A program made the position numbers and the translations under genes. Of a stretch of 64,000 nucleotides of DNA, positions 1 through 7,785 are shown piece by piece (position 1 is the stretch's first letter; every line of letters begins with the position of its first letter). Source of the stretch: Clostridiales bacterium (GTDB lineage Bacteria > Bacillota > Clostridia > Lachnospirales > Lachnospiraceae); assembly GCA_018365455.1 (NCBI GenBank), contig JAGZJZ010000007.1, positions 62,001 through 126,000 on the forward strand, written 5' to 3'. Below the pieces are notes generated by a model. The model saw nothing but the letters and a program-made list of their open reading frames with translations. It ran no database searches and was not told the DNA's origin.

Positions 1-30
1 ATATTGAGGAATAAGGCAGGATCCCGGGCG

Positions 31-1041
31 TTATATCAGGTTTTTTACAGAAGCACGTTCCACCAGTTCTACGTCCAGGTTGATTTGCCGGGGGGAGGCA
101 TCTTTGTTTTCTAACTGCTGAAAGAGCAGGCTTGTGGCTGATTTTGCTTTTTTGATGATATCCTGGCGGATGGTGGTAAGAGGCGGTGTGATCTGGCGGC
201 TCAGGGGAAAATCATCGAACCCGATTACGGAAATATCTTCGGGAACACTGATATCGTATTTTTTAAATCCCTCAATCAGTGAGAAGGCGATCTGGTCTGC
301 CGTAACAAACAGACCGGTTACTTCAGACAAAAGAGGTTTTAATTTCAGGGCAAGGGAGGGATCGTTTACCGGATCACGAAGGGGAAAAATAAGTTCTTTT
401 TTTAAAGGGCAGCCGTGTGCTGCCAGTACCTCCTGAAACCCCTTTAAGCGCTGTTCCACAACACCATTTTTCTGTGTAATCTCTGGGCTGATAAATGCCA
501 GGGAAGTATGACCTTTCTTTATGAAATATTCTGCAGCTAGTCTGCCGCCCTTATAATCGTCAATCCCCACATTTGTGATCTGGTTTAAGGGACTGTAACT
601 GTCGGTGAAGACCAGTGGTATTTTATTTGCCTCCAGGATTTCACTCATGACAGAATCAAATCCGCCCACGAAAATGGCGCCTTCCACATTCCAGGAGCGC
701 AGGCTGTAAGTGACATCTTTGTAGTCCCTTACATAGCGCAGAATCAAAAAATAACCTTTTTCCTGCACATAGCGGGTTATTTCGCCCAGAAAAATGGCGT
801 GGTAAGAGTCTTCCAGAGGATTGCCGTCTCCATGGTATAACATGAGAAGGGCAATCAGTCTGGAGGATTTCGCCGCCAGAGCACGGGCAGAGGAATTGGG
901 AACGTAGCCCCGCTTTGCAGCAATTTCCTTTATTCTAACAGCGGTTTTTTCTGAGACTTTTGTTGTATTTCCATTCATAACGCGGGACACGGTCATGATG
1001 CTGACGCCCGCCTCTTCGGCAATATCTTTTAATGTTATCAT
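31..1041 (-). CDS. LacI family transcriptional regulator
   Basis: This is a DNA-binding repressor of the LacI/GalR family, 336 aa. Residues 2-23 form the LacI helix-turn-helix (TLKDIAEEAGVSIMTVSRV), followed by the hinge region (NSSARALAA near residue 50) and a periplasmic-binding-protein-like effector domain to the C-terminus. The start is supported by a GGAAAGAGGT ribosome binding site. The gene is divergent from the GH31 glucosidase at 1313, and an 18-bp LacI-type palindrome (1246-1263) sits in the shared region, so I infer that it represses that gene in response to a sugar product. The effector is not visible from sequence. The family call is secure; the target is inference. Confidence 0.95.
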   Translation of the reverse strand: MITLKDIAEEAGVSIMTVSRVMNGNTTKVSEKTAVRIKEIAAKRGYVPNSSARALAAKSSRLIALLMLYHGDGNPLEDSYHAIFLGEITRYVQEKGYFLILRYVRDYKDVTYSLRSWNVEGAIFVGGFDSVMSEILEANKIPLVFTDSYSPLNQITNVGIDDYKGGRLAAEYFIKKGHTSLAFISPEITQKNGVVEQRLKGFQEVLAAHGCPLKKELIFPLRDPVNDPSLALKLKPLLSEVTGLFVTADQIAFSLIEGFKKYDISVPEDISVIGFDDFPLSRQITPPLTTIRQDIIKKAKSATSLLFQQLENKDASPRQINLDVELVERASVKNLI

Positions 1042-1096
1042 AGGTTACCTCTTTCCTTATCCCGGAGCATATCAAAATGTTTGGAGCAGATTAGAT

Positions 1097-1113
1097 ATTC
1101 CACGTTGTGGAAT
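1097..1113. promoter_or_regulatory. 17-bp perfect inverted repeat, possible operator
   Basis: ATTCCACGTTGTGGAAT has 7-bp arms around GTT and lies about 55 bp upstream of the lacI-type start codon. It differs from the LacI-type palindrome at 1246, so it may serve a second regulator. Function is inferred from symmetry and position only. Confidence 0.4.
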
Positions 1114-1204
1114 GTAACGATGCAGTTTAAACTTTATGGAATAGACATATTATACAAATTTTATTTGGGAAAATCAAGATATTGTACAAAGTTAAAAAAG
1201 GTTA

Positions 1205-1233
1205 TTGACATTGTTAAATGTGGGTGTTATGTT
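1205..1233 (+). promoter_or_regulatory. Sigma-A promoter of the GH31 gene
   Basis: A consensus -35 TTGACA (1205-1210) is separated by 17 bp from TATGTT (1228-1233), a 4/6 match to the -10. The predicted start near 1240 lies just before the LacI-type operator. Confidence 0.6.
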
Positions 1234-1245
1234 TATATCAAGAAT

Positions 1246-1263
1246 TAGGTTAACGCTAACCTA
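1246..1263. promoter_or_regulatory. LacI-type operator
   Basis: TAGGTTAACGCTAACCTA is an 18-bp near-perfect palindrome centred on CG, as is typical of LacI/GalR operators. It overlaps the predicted transcription start of the GH31 gene, which fits simple repression by the divergent regulator. Confidence 0.75.
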
Positions 1264-1312
1264 TATTTGGCTGAGGAAATAAAAATATAGATAATTAAGA
1301 AAGGAATTTAAC

Positions 1313-3721
1313 ATGATGGATCCGATTTATAAAATTGATGCCTGCCCTTTATGCAGTGAGGGGAGTGTCGTTCTTGGAGAACATTACCGTATTACCGTTT
1401 TAACATCCCAGCTCATCCGTCTGGAATATAGCGAAGATGGAAGATTTGAAGACAGGCCGACACAGAGTGTGTGGAATCGCAATTTTCCAGTTCCCAAGTT
1501 TCGGGTATTTGATAAGGGAGGGAACCTGGAAATCGTAACTGAATTTATACATATGATTTATAACAAAGAGAAATTTTCCTCCAATGGGTTGTCACTGCAG
1601 GTCAGCGGCAAGGGATGTACCACGCATAATATCTGGCATTTCGGAGAGGAAGCGACGGATCTATTAGGAACCGCCAGAACCTTGGATGAGGCAGACGGTG
1701 CGATTCCGCTGGATCACGGACTGATCTCAAGAAATGGATATGCGGTTATGGATGACAGCAGATCATTGTTACTTACGGAAGAAAACTGGGTAGAGCCACG
1801 TAAAAGCGAAGTCATGGATTATTATTTCTTTGGCTATGGACACGAATATGAGAAATGCCTGAAAGACTTTTACCACCTCTGCGGGAGGACGCCGCTGCTT
1901 CCCAGATTTGTATTCGGTAACTGGTGGAGCCGTTACCACAAATATACAGAAGAAGAGTATAAAGAATTAATCCTGCGTTTTGAAAGAGAGAATATACCTT
2001 TTTCCGTAGCAGTTGTTGATATGGATTGGCATCTGGTGGATGTGGATCCTAAATACGGAAGCGGATGGACGGGATATACCTGGAATAAAGACTTCTTCCC
2101 GGATCCCGGGGAATTCATGGAATGGCTTCATGCGCATCATCTGAAAATCACATTGAACGTACATCCGGCAGATGGAGTCAGGGCTTTTGAAGAACCTTAT
2201 CCGGCTATGGCTAAAGAACTGGGGGTGGACTGGGAAAAAGAAGAGACAATCAACTTTGATGTAACCAGCCAGGAATTTTTAAATGCCTATTTTAAATATC
2301 TCCATCATCCCAATGAAGAGAAGGGCGTGGATTTTTGGTGGCTGGACTGGCAGCAGGGAACGAATACGGCGATAGAAGGACTGGATCCTCTGTGGATGCT
2401 GAATCATTATCATTATCTGGACAGCAGGCGTCAGGGGAAAAGAGCATTGACTTTTTCCAGATATGCAGGTCTTGGAAGCCACCGGTATCCGGTTGGATTT
2501 TCAGGGGATACGGTTATCTCCTGGGAATCGCTGGACTTTCAGCCTTACTTTACGGCAAATGCCAGCAATGCAGGCTATGGCTGGTGGAGCCATGACATAG
2601 GCGGCCACATGTTTGGCTACCGGGACGATGAATTGTCAGCGAGATGGGTTCAATTCGGGGTATTCTCTCCAATTTTGAGACTGCATAGTACGGCTAATCT
2701 ATTTTCCGGAAAGGAACCCTGGAAATATAATAAAATTGCAGAAAGTATCATGAAGAAATATCTGAAACTGCGACACGAACTGATTCCTTATCTCTATACC
2801 ATGAACCGCCATGCCAGCCGTGAAGGGCAGCCGCTGGTACGCCCCATGTATTACCTGGAGCCGGAGCAGAAGGAAGCTTATGAAGTTCCAAATGAATATT
2901 ATTTTGGTACGGAACTGATTGCCTGCCCGATTACAAAACCTGTGGATAAAAAAGCTGCAGCGGCGTCCTTTACCGCATGGCTGCCGAAGGGTATCTGGTA
3001 CGATATATTTAACGGAAGGATTTATGAGGGAGGAAGAAAACTGTCCCTGTACAGGGGAATGGAGGATATTCCGGTATTTGCACGGGCAGGGGCAATTGTA
3101 CCTTTGGCAGATCTGGAAGAATATACAAATTCCACTGCGAATCCCGAAAAACTGAAGGTTGCCATTTATGCAGGAGCAGACGGGATATTCTATCTATATG
3201 AAGATGATGGAGACAGTCCGGAGGATCTGGATGAAAATTGGGCTGATACAGAGATGACATTTACATGGAATGAAAAAAAGGTATTTACCATCGGTGCCGC
3301 AAAAGGTAATACAGCGGTTCTTCCACGGGAAAGATCCTATACGCTGGAATTCACGGGGATTACTAATGGAGGGGCATCTGTTCTGACAGGCGGCAGGCAG
3401 ATTGAGGTCAATGTCAACTATGACGAGATCAGACACACTTTAACCGTCAGAATTCCGAAAATAGCGGTTACAGAGAAAATTACCGTAATCCTTGAGGGAA
3501 AAGTGGAATTGGCACAAAACGATGTGCTTAAAGAGACCTTTGCTTATCTGGAAAAAACGCAGTTAGAATATAATCTGAAAGAAGAAATTTATTTCATCGT
3601 AAGAGATGCGGCGAATGCGCTTCATGCTGTATCGGCATTGCAGGCATTGGGGCTGGATGAGATGGTATTTGGAGCTTTGTGTGAGATTTTAACCGCAAAG
3701 CAGTCGATTTCAAACCAATAA
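1313..3721 (+). CDS. Glycoside hydrolase family 31 alpha-glycosidase
   Basis: An 802-aa GH31 enzyme (alpha-glucosidase or alpha-xylosidase type) without a signal peptide, so probably cytoplasmic. The TIM-barrel core carries the nucleophile motif WWLDWQ (Asp about 345) and the acid/base Asp in FSGDT (about 399); SHDIGGHMFG and LRLHS further support GH31. The N-terminal beta-sandwich and the C-terminal beta domains are present; the extra 70 residues at the C-terminus look helical and are not assigned. The start has an AAGAAAGGAA site; the next codon is also ATG, so either could be used. Regulation is likely by the divergent LacI protein. The exact substrate cannot be told from sequence. Confidence 0.93.
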   Translation: MMDPIYKIDACPLCSEGSVVLGEHYRITVLTSQLIRLEYSEDGRFEDRPTQSVWNRNFPVPKFRVFDKGGNLEIVTEFIHMIYNKEKFSSNGLSLQVSGKGCTTHNIWHFGEEATDLLGTARTLDEADGAIPLDHGLISRNGYAVMDDSRSLLLTEENWVEPRKSEVMDYYFFGYGHEYEKCLKDFYHLCGRTPLLPRFVFGNWWSRYHKYTEEEYKELILRFERENIPFSVAVVDMDWHLVDVDPKYGSGWTGYTWNKDFFPDPGEFMEWLHAHHLKITLNVHPADGVRAFEEPYPAMAKELGVDWEKEETINFDVTSQEFLNAYFKYLHHPNEEKGVDFWWLDWQQGTNTAIEGLDPLWMLNHYHYLDSRRQGKRALTFSRYAGLGSHRYPVGFSGDTVISWESLDFQPYFTANASNAGYGWWSHDIGGHMFGYRDDELSARWVQFGVFSPILRLHSTANLFSGKEPWKYNKIAESIMKKYLKLRHELIPYLYTMNRHASREGQPLVRPMYYLEPEQKEAYEVPNEYYFGTELIACPITKPVDKKAAAASFTAWLPKGIWYDIFNGRIYEGGRKLSLYRGMEDIPVFARAGAIVPLADLEEYTNSTANPEKLKVAIYAGADGIFYLYEDDGDSPEDLDENWADTEMTFTWNEKKVFTIGAAKGNTAVLPRERSYTLEFTGITNGGASVLTGGRQIEVNVNYDEIRHTLTVRIPKIAVTEKITVILEGKVELAQNDVLKETFAYLEKTQLEYNLKEEIYFIVRDAANALHAVSALQALGLDEMVFGALCEILTAKQSISNQ

Positions 3722-3747
3722 AATATATTCTAAAAAATTAAATTATT

Positions 3748-3875
3748 AAAATGAAACCAATAAAGTGAAACTATTAAAGTCAAACTTTTAAAATCAAACT
3801 TTTAAATTCAAATTTTAAAATAAAACTTTTGAAAACAAACTTTTGAAATCAAACTTCTAAATCAAACGAATAAAA
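3748..3875. repeat. Degenerate 14-nt tandem repeat array
   Basis: About nine imperfect copies of a unit close to AAARTCAAACTTTT follow one another between the GH31 stop and its terminator. The tract is very AT-rich and has no coding potential. Confidence 0.7.
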
Positions 3876-3901
3876 CGTAATAAAATAGAAATAAAATAAG
3901 C

Positions 3902-3949
3902 ACAGCCGGGAGAACAAAAAATATTGTTCCCGGCTGCGCTTGTTTTTTT
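3902..3949. terminator. Intrinsic terminator, probably bidirectional
   Basis: The inverted repeat CAGCCGGGAGAACA / TGTTCCCGGCTG is followed by a T-run on the plus strand and an A/T-rich tract on the other side. It lies between the convergent GH31 and P-type ATPase genes and can serve both. Confidence 0.8.
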
Positions 3950-3960
3950 CATCAAGTGTA

Positions 3961-6567
3961 CTATTTCCTATGGCTCCTGATTGCCTTTAATATCTGAATA
4001 ATCGGAAGGTTTACAAGAGCTAAACCATAAATGGTAAAGAGCTGCTGCATACTCAGGTCAGCTACCTTAAATACGCTGTGTAAGCCTGGTGTCAGGAGAA
4101 CCGCGTTAATTAGGACAAAGCCGATTAAGAATGCGCCGATCAAAAACTTATTATTAAAGAATTTTCTTGTAAAGATTACGGGATGGTCGGACTTGCTGTT
4201 GAATCCATGTACCAGTCTGGCCATGCAAAGTGTTCCGAATGCCATCGTACTTCCTACGGTTGCACCGCCCATACTGTTGCCAAGTAAGAAAGCGATCATG
4301 GTAGTGGCACCGATGGAAAGCCCTTCCACGCCAATGCCAACCAGAAAATCTTTTGTCAGGATAGATTCATTTTTAGGGCGGGGTTTTTCTTTCATTACAT
4401 CGCCGGTATGAGGCTCAAGTCCCAGGGCGATAGCGGGAAGGCTGTCAGTCAGCAAGTTAATAAACAGCAGGTGTACCGGTGCAAATGGTACCGGCAGAGC
4501 CATAATAGATGCGTAAAGTACAGCCAAAATTGCACCAAAGTTACCGGATAAGAGGAATTTGATGGAATTCTTAATGTTGGCATAGACATTACGTCCATTT
4601 TCCACTGCTTTTACAATAGTAGCAAAATTGTCATCGGTTAACACCATGGAGGCTGCATCTTTTGCAACTTCACTTCCGGTAATACCCATTGCAACACCGA
4701 TATCCGCCTGTTTAAGGGCAGGGGCATCGTTTACGCCATCACCTGTCATGGATACGATATTTCCCTTATTCTGCCATGCACGGACAATACGGATTTTATG
4801 TTCCGGCGAAACACGGGCATAGACACTGATGTGTTCTACAAAATCTTCCAGTTCTGAATCGGAGAGATTTTCAATTTCTGCCCCCTCGCATGCTTCGGAG
4901 ATATCTTTTAAAATACCGATTCTTTTAGCGATAGCAGCAGCAGTAATTTTGTGGTCACCGGTAATCATAATCGGTTTAATGCCTGCCTGAATACATTTTG
5001 AAACCGCTTCTGCAGATTCCTCACGGGGAGGATCCATCATGGAAATGAGTCCCAGGAACGTAAGGTCATCTTCAAAATCCAGGGAAAGAGAAGCTGGTGC
5101 AGGAAGGACTTTATATGCAAATGCCAGAACACGCAGTCCGTTCATGGAGTAGTGTTCGTTCATTACAGCAAGATCTTCTGCATCTTCCGTTGTAAACGGA
5201 CAGGCTTCGCCTTTTTTCTGAATGGAAGAGAGGCGGTTGCTCAGAACATCCACAGCACCTTTTGTAATCATGATGATACGCCCGTCTATGTTGTGTAAGG
5301 TGGACATCAGCTTACGATCACTGTCAAACGGTATTTCACTGATACGGGGGAATTTGGCGCGTGTAGGAAGTGCTTGCACACCGACCTTGTCACCCAGGTT
5401 AATCAGTGCGGTTTCCGTAGGATCACCGATTTCTTTTCCGTCCAGATTGGTAGAGTCATTACAAAGGATACTGGAATACAATAATTGTTTCTGGAAGGTA
5501 TCCCCAGGATCGATGTCTTTGGCGGCAATGTTCTTACCATCGATATAGTAGTTTTCTACAGTCATTTTGTTCTGAGTAAGCGTACCTGTTTTGTCGGAAC
5601 AGATAATAGAAACACTGCCCAGTCCTTCCACAGCCTGCAGCTTTCTGACAATGGCATGTTCCGCCGCCATTTTCTGTGTTCCAAAAGAAAGTACAATGGT
5701 TACAATGGAACTCAGAGCTTCCGGGATAGCAGCTACCGCTAATGCTATGGCAAATAAGAAAGAGTCTCCGATTGGATTACCACGGAAAATATTGATACCA
5801 AATACCAGAGCGCAGACTACTAAAATAAGTATGGAAAGCTTCTGTCCAAAGTTATCCAGATTCACCTGAAGTGGTGTCTTTTTCTCAGAAGTGGATTTTA
5901 ACAGGCTTGCAATTTTTCCTACTTCTGTTTCCATACCAATTGCAGTTACCAGGAATGATCCTCTTCCGTAAGTTACGAAACTGCCGGAAAACAACATATT
6001 TGTCTGGTCACCTAAAGGTTTTTCACCGGAAAGTACCTGATCTGTCTTTTCTACGCTGACACTTTCTCCGGTAAGGGCGCTTTCATTGATCTTAAGGCTT
6101 GCATTTTCAATAATACGTCCATCAGCAGGAATGTAATTACCGGCTTCTAATACAACCAGGTCACCGATGGTTACTTCGGCAGATGGAATTTCATGTACAA
6201 TACCGTCTCGCATAACTTTAGCAGTAGGAGCTGACAGCGTTTTTAAACTATCCAGTGACTGTTCTGCTTTAAGCGTCTGGACGGTACCTAATATTGCGTT
6301 TATGGTAATTACAACAAGAATTACAATTGTGCTTTCAATATCTCCTAAAAATCCGGATACGACAGCGGCAACGATTAAGATAATAACTAAGAAATCTTTG
6401 AATTGTTCCAGAAATATCTGAAAAGTACTTTTCTTTTTTCCCTCAACCAGAACATTTTTTCCGTATTTGTTCTGATTTGCAATGGCTTTATCAGTGGTCA
6501 GATATTCACTGCTGCCATTTACCTGTTCCATAACTTCTTCTTTGGAAAGGGTGTAATAATTCTTCAT
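3961..6567 (-). CDS. P-type cation-transporting ATPase (P2A, Ca/Mn type)
   Basis: An 868-aa membrane pump that uses ATP to export a divalent cation. It has the cation-ATPase N-terminal domain, the actuator TGES (about 166), the phosphorylation motif DKTGTLT (Asp 325), a TGDGVNDAP hinge and about ten membrane helices with a cation-ATPase C-terminal domain. The M4 motif is PEAL (282-285), as in SERCA-like bacterial calcium pumps, rather than the CPx of heavy-metal pumps. An AAGGAGG site precedes the ATG. The leader holds a yybP-ykoY-like riboswitch, which responds to Mn2+ in characterised members, so Mn2+ export or combined Ca2+/Mn2+ export is plausible. Family is certain; the ion is inferred. 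Confidence 0.93.
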   Translation of the reverse strand: MKNYYTLSKEEVMEQVNGSSEYLTTDKAIANQNKYGKNVLVEGKKKSTFQIFLEQFKDFLVIILIVAAVVSGFLGDIESTIVILVVITINAILGTVQTLKAEQSLDSLKTLSAPTAKVMRDGIVHEIPSAEVTIGDLVVLEAGNYIPADGRIIENASLKINESALTGESVSVEKTDQVLSGEKPLGDQTNMLFSGSFVTYGRGSFLVTAIGMETEVGKIASLLKSTSEKKTPLQVNLDNFGQKLSILILVVCALVFGINIFRGNPIGDSFLFAIALAVAAIPEALSSIVTIVLSFGTQKMAAEHAIVRKLQAVEGLGSVSIICSDKTGTLTQNKMTVENYYIDGKNIAAKDIDPGDTFQKQLLYSSILCNDSTNLDGKEIGDPTETALINLGDKVGVQALPTRAKFPRISEIPFDSDRKLMSTLHNIDGRIIMITKGAVDVLSNRLSSIQKKGEACPFTTEDAEDLAVMNEHYSMNGLRVLAFAYKVLPAPASLSLDFEDDLTFLGLISMMDPPREESAEAVSKCIQAGIKPIMITGDHKITAAAIAKRIGILKDISEACEGAEIENLSDSELEDFVEHISVYARVSPEHKIRIVRAWQNKGNIVSMTGDGVNDAPALKQADIGVAMGITGSEVAKDAASMVLTDDNFATIVKAVENGRNVYANIKNSIKFLLSGNFGAILAVLYASIMALPVPFAPVHLLFINLLTDSLPAIALGLEPHTGDVMKEKPRPKNESILTKDFLVGIGVEGLSIGATTMIAFLLGNSMGGATVGSTMAFGTLCMARLVHGFNSKSDHPVIFTRKFFNNKFLIGAFLIGFVLINAVLLTPGLHSVFKVADLSMQQLFTIYGLALVNLPIIQILKAIRSHRK

Positions 6568-6591
6568 ATGAATGCCTCCTTTATATGGTTC

Positions 6592-6736
6592 CTTGTATGC
6601 ATAAAAAAAACGATACCCCTATTGCATACAATTCACGCTGCAATAAAAGTCTCGCTACTTAGTTACGATACGGATGGAAACCATCGTACTGACGACATCG
6701 TAAACACTCTCGTGTTAGCTACTCCCTTTTACTTCT
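6592..6736 (-). ncRNA. yybP-ykoY-type (Mn2+) riboswitch leader
   Basis: Read on the minus strand, the leader starts with AAAAGGGAGTAGC (6732-6718) and ends its aptamer with GTAGCGAGACTTTT (near 6647), with GTCGTCAGTACGATGG between them; these are the conserved P1 strands and internal loops of the yybP-ykoY family. Downstream, ATTGCA/TGCAAT competes with a 9-bp helix TTGTATGCA/TGCATACAA (6623-6631 with 6593-6601) just before the ribosome binding site, a likely expression platform. Family call from memory of the consensus; not run through a covariance model. Confidence 0.8.
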
Positions 6737-6742
6737 TTAATA

Positions 6743-6771
6743 AAGATAAGACAAAAATGATAAAATGTCAA
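6743..6771 (-). promoter_or_regulatory. Promoter of the riboswitch-ATPase transcript
   Basis: On the minus strand TTGACA (6771-6766) and TATCTT (6748-6743) are 17 bp apart. The predicted start at about 6736 coincides with the first base of the aptamer. Confidence 0.65.
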
Positions 6772-6851
6772 GGGAAAAATATTTTTTCAATCTGGCAGAG
6801 TTGTATTTGCAGCATTATAGCAGTAGTATTTGACAAAAAAGTGGAAATTAC

Positions 6852-7481
6852 TCAAAAGTTTTCGATAAATGTGGGAATGAGTGAGACGAATAAACTAAAT
6901 ATGATAACAAATGGAATTCCCAATAAAATTATCTGTGTGTTGCTAAGCAGTGTAATGCCGTTTGAGGAATATTTAAAAAATATCCTCATATAAAGCCAAA
7001 GTATGATGATGATAATAAATGCAATGAATATAGTAATCTGCAGCCACATATAACATTGATTTCTTAATGCAAGATCAAGGATCCGGCTATTTACATAAAA
7101 ACTGGGTTGAAAGGATAATAATCCTCCAGTGGTAAAAACCACCATAACCAGAATAGACTCCAACTTTAAACTTTTATGTTTTAAAATGTATAGACAGGGG
7201 ACCATGCACATAATCGCGATAAAGTCGTAAATATTAAAGTAGCTTAGGATAAACAGAATTTGATTTATTTGTATCGCCTTCTCTCGGTTTCTGCCAAAAA
7301 TACCATAAGGGGGTTTATGCCGGTAACTGAAAAAAGTTCTCAAATCAGGTACCTCGGACTGCATATGAGTGAAGTTATAAATAATAATGTGGGAACTCAT
7401 TAATAAAAGAAGTATAAGGAATACTTGAATTAGTGCGATTATTTCTATGGGTTTATTCTGGCTATGGTAGTTATTTTTCAT
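6852..7481 (-). CDS. Uncharacterised five-helix membrane protein
   Basis: A 209-aa integral membrane protein that I do not recognise. Five hydrophobic segments are visible: about 12-37, 76-101, 110-130, 146-171 and 184-205. A soluble loop of about 35 residues follows the first helix, and no catalytic motif is evident. The start is supported by GAAGGAAACC. It lies upstream of, and on the same strand as, the P-type ATPase, but that gene has its own promoter and riboswitch, so co-function is not implied. The coding region is strongly AT-rich compared with its neighbours. Confidence 0.65.
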   Translation of the reverse strand: MKNNYHSQNKPIEIIALIQVFLILLLLMSSHIIIYNFTHMQSEVPDLRTFFSYRHKPPYGIFGRNREKAIQINQILFILSYFNIYDFIAIMCMVPCLYILKHKSLKLESILVMVVFTTGGLLSFQPSFYVNSRILDLALRNQCYMWLQITIFIAFIIIIILWLYMRIFFKYSSNGITLLSNTQIILLGIPFVIIFSLFVSLIPTFIENF

Positions 7482-7785
7482 TATGGTTTCCTTCTGTATT
7501 ATAAATGTTTTTCCTTGTGCTTTTATGGGTTCATTTTACAATTCTTTAGTATATGTATGTTCATAAATGTATTGAATTGTTGATTTCTAGTTATGAATCA
7601 TGAAACTTTGCTTCCTAAGGGCTTGGAAGGTATTATTTACATTTGTATTTTAGCTAATGATATAAAATTTGCAAACATGCTCTTTGACGGGGAGTGGCGG
7701 CTCATAGTTAATGGTTGCGCATTCTGTATTTATCGACTATATTATTAATAGTTGTTAATTTAAAATAGTATAAAGGAAAACAATA
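7482..7785. other. Gene-free divergent intergenic region
   Basis: About 300 bp of AT-rich DNA between the divergent membrane-protein gene and the M16C peptidase gene. I see no convincing consensus promoter, terminator or RNA gene; only the AAAGGA ribosome binding site of the downstream GTG start (7771-7776) is clear. Confidence 0.5.
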
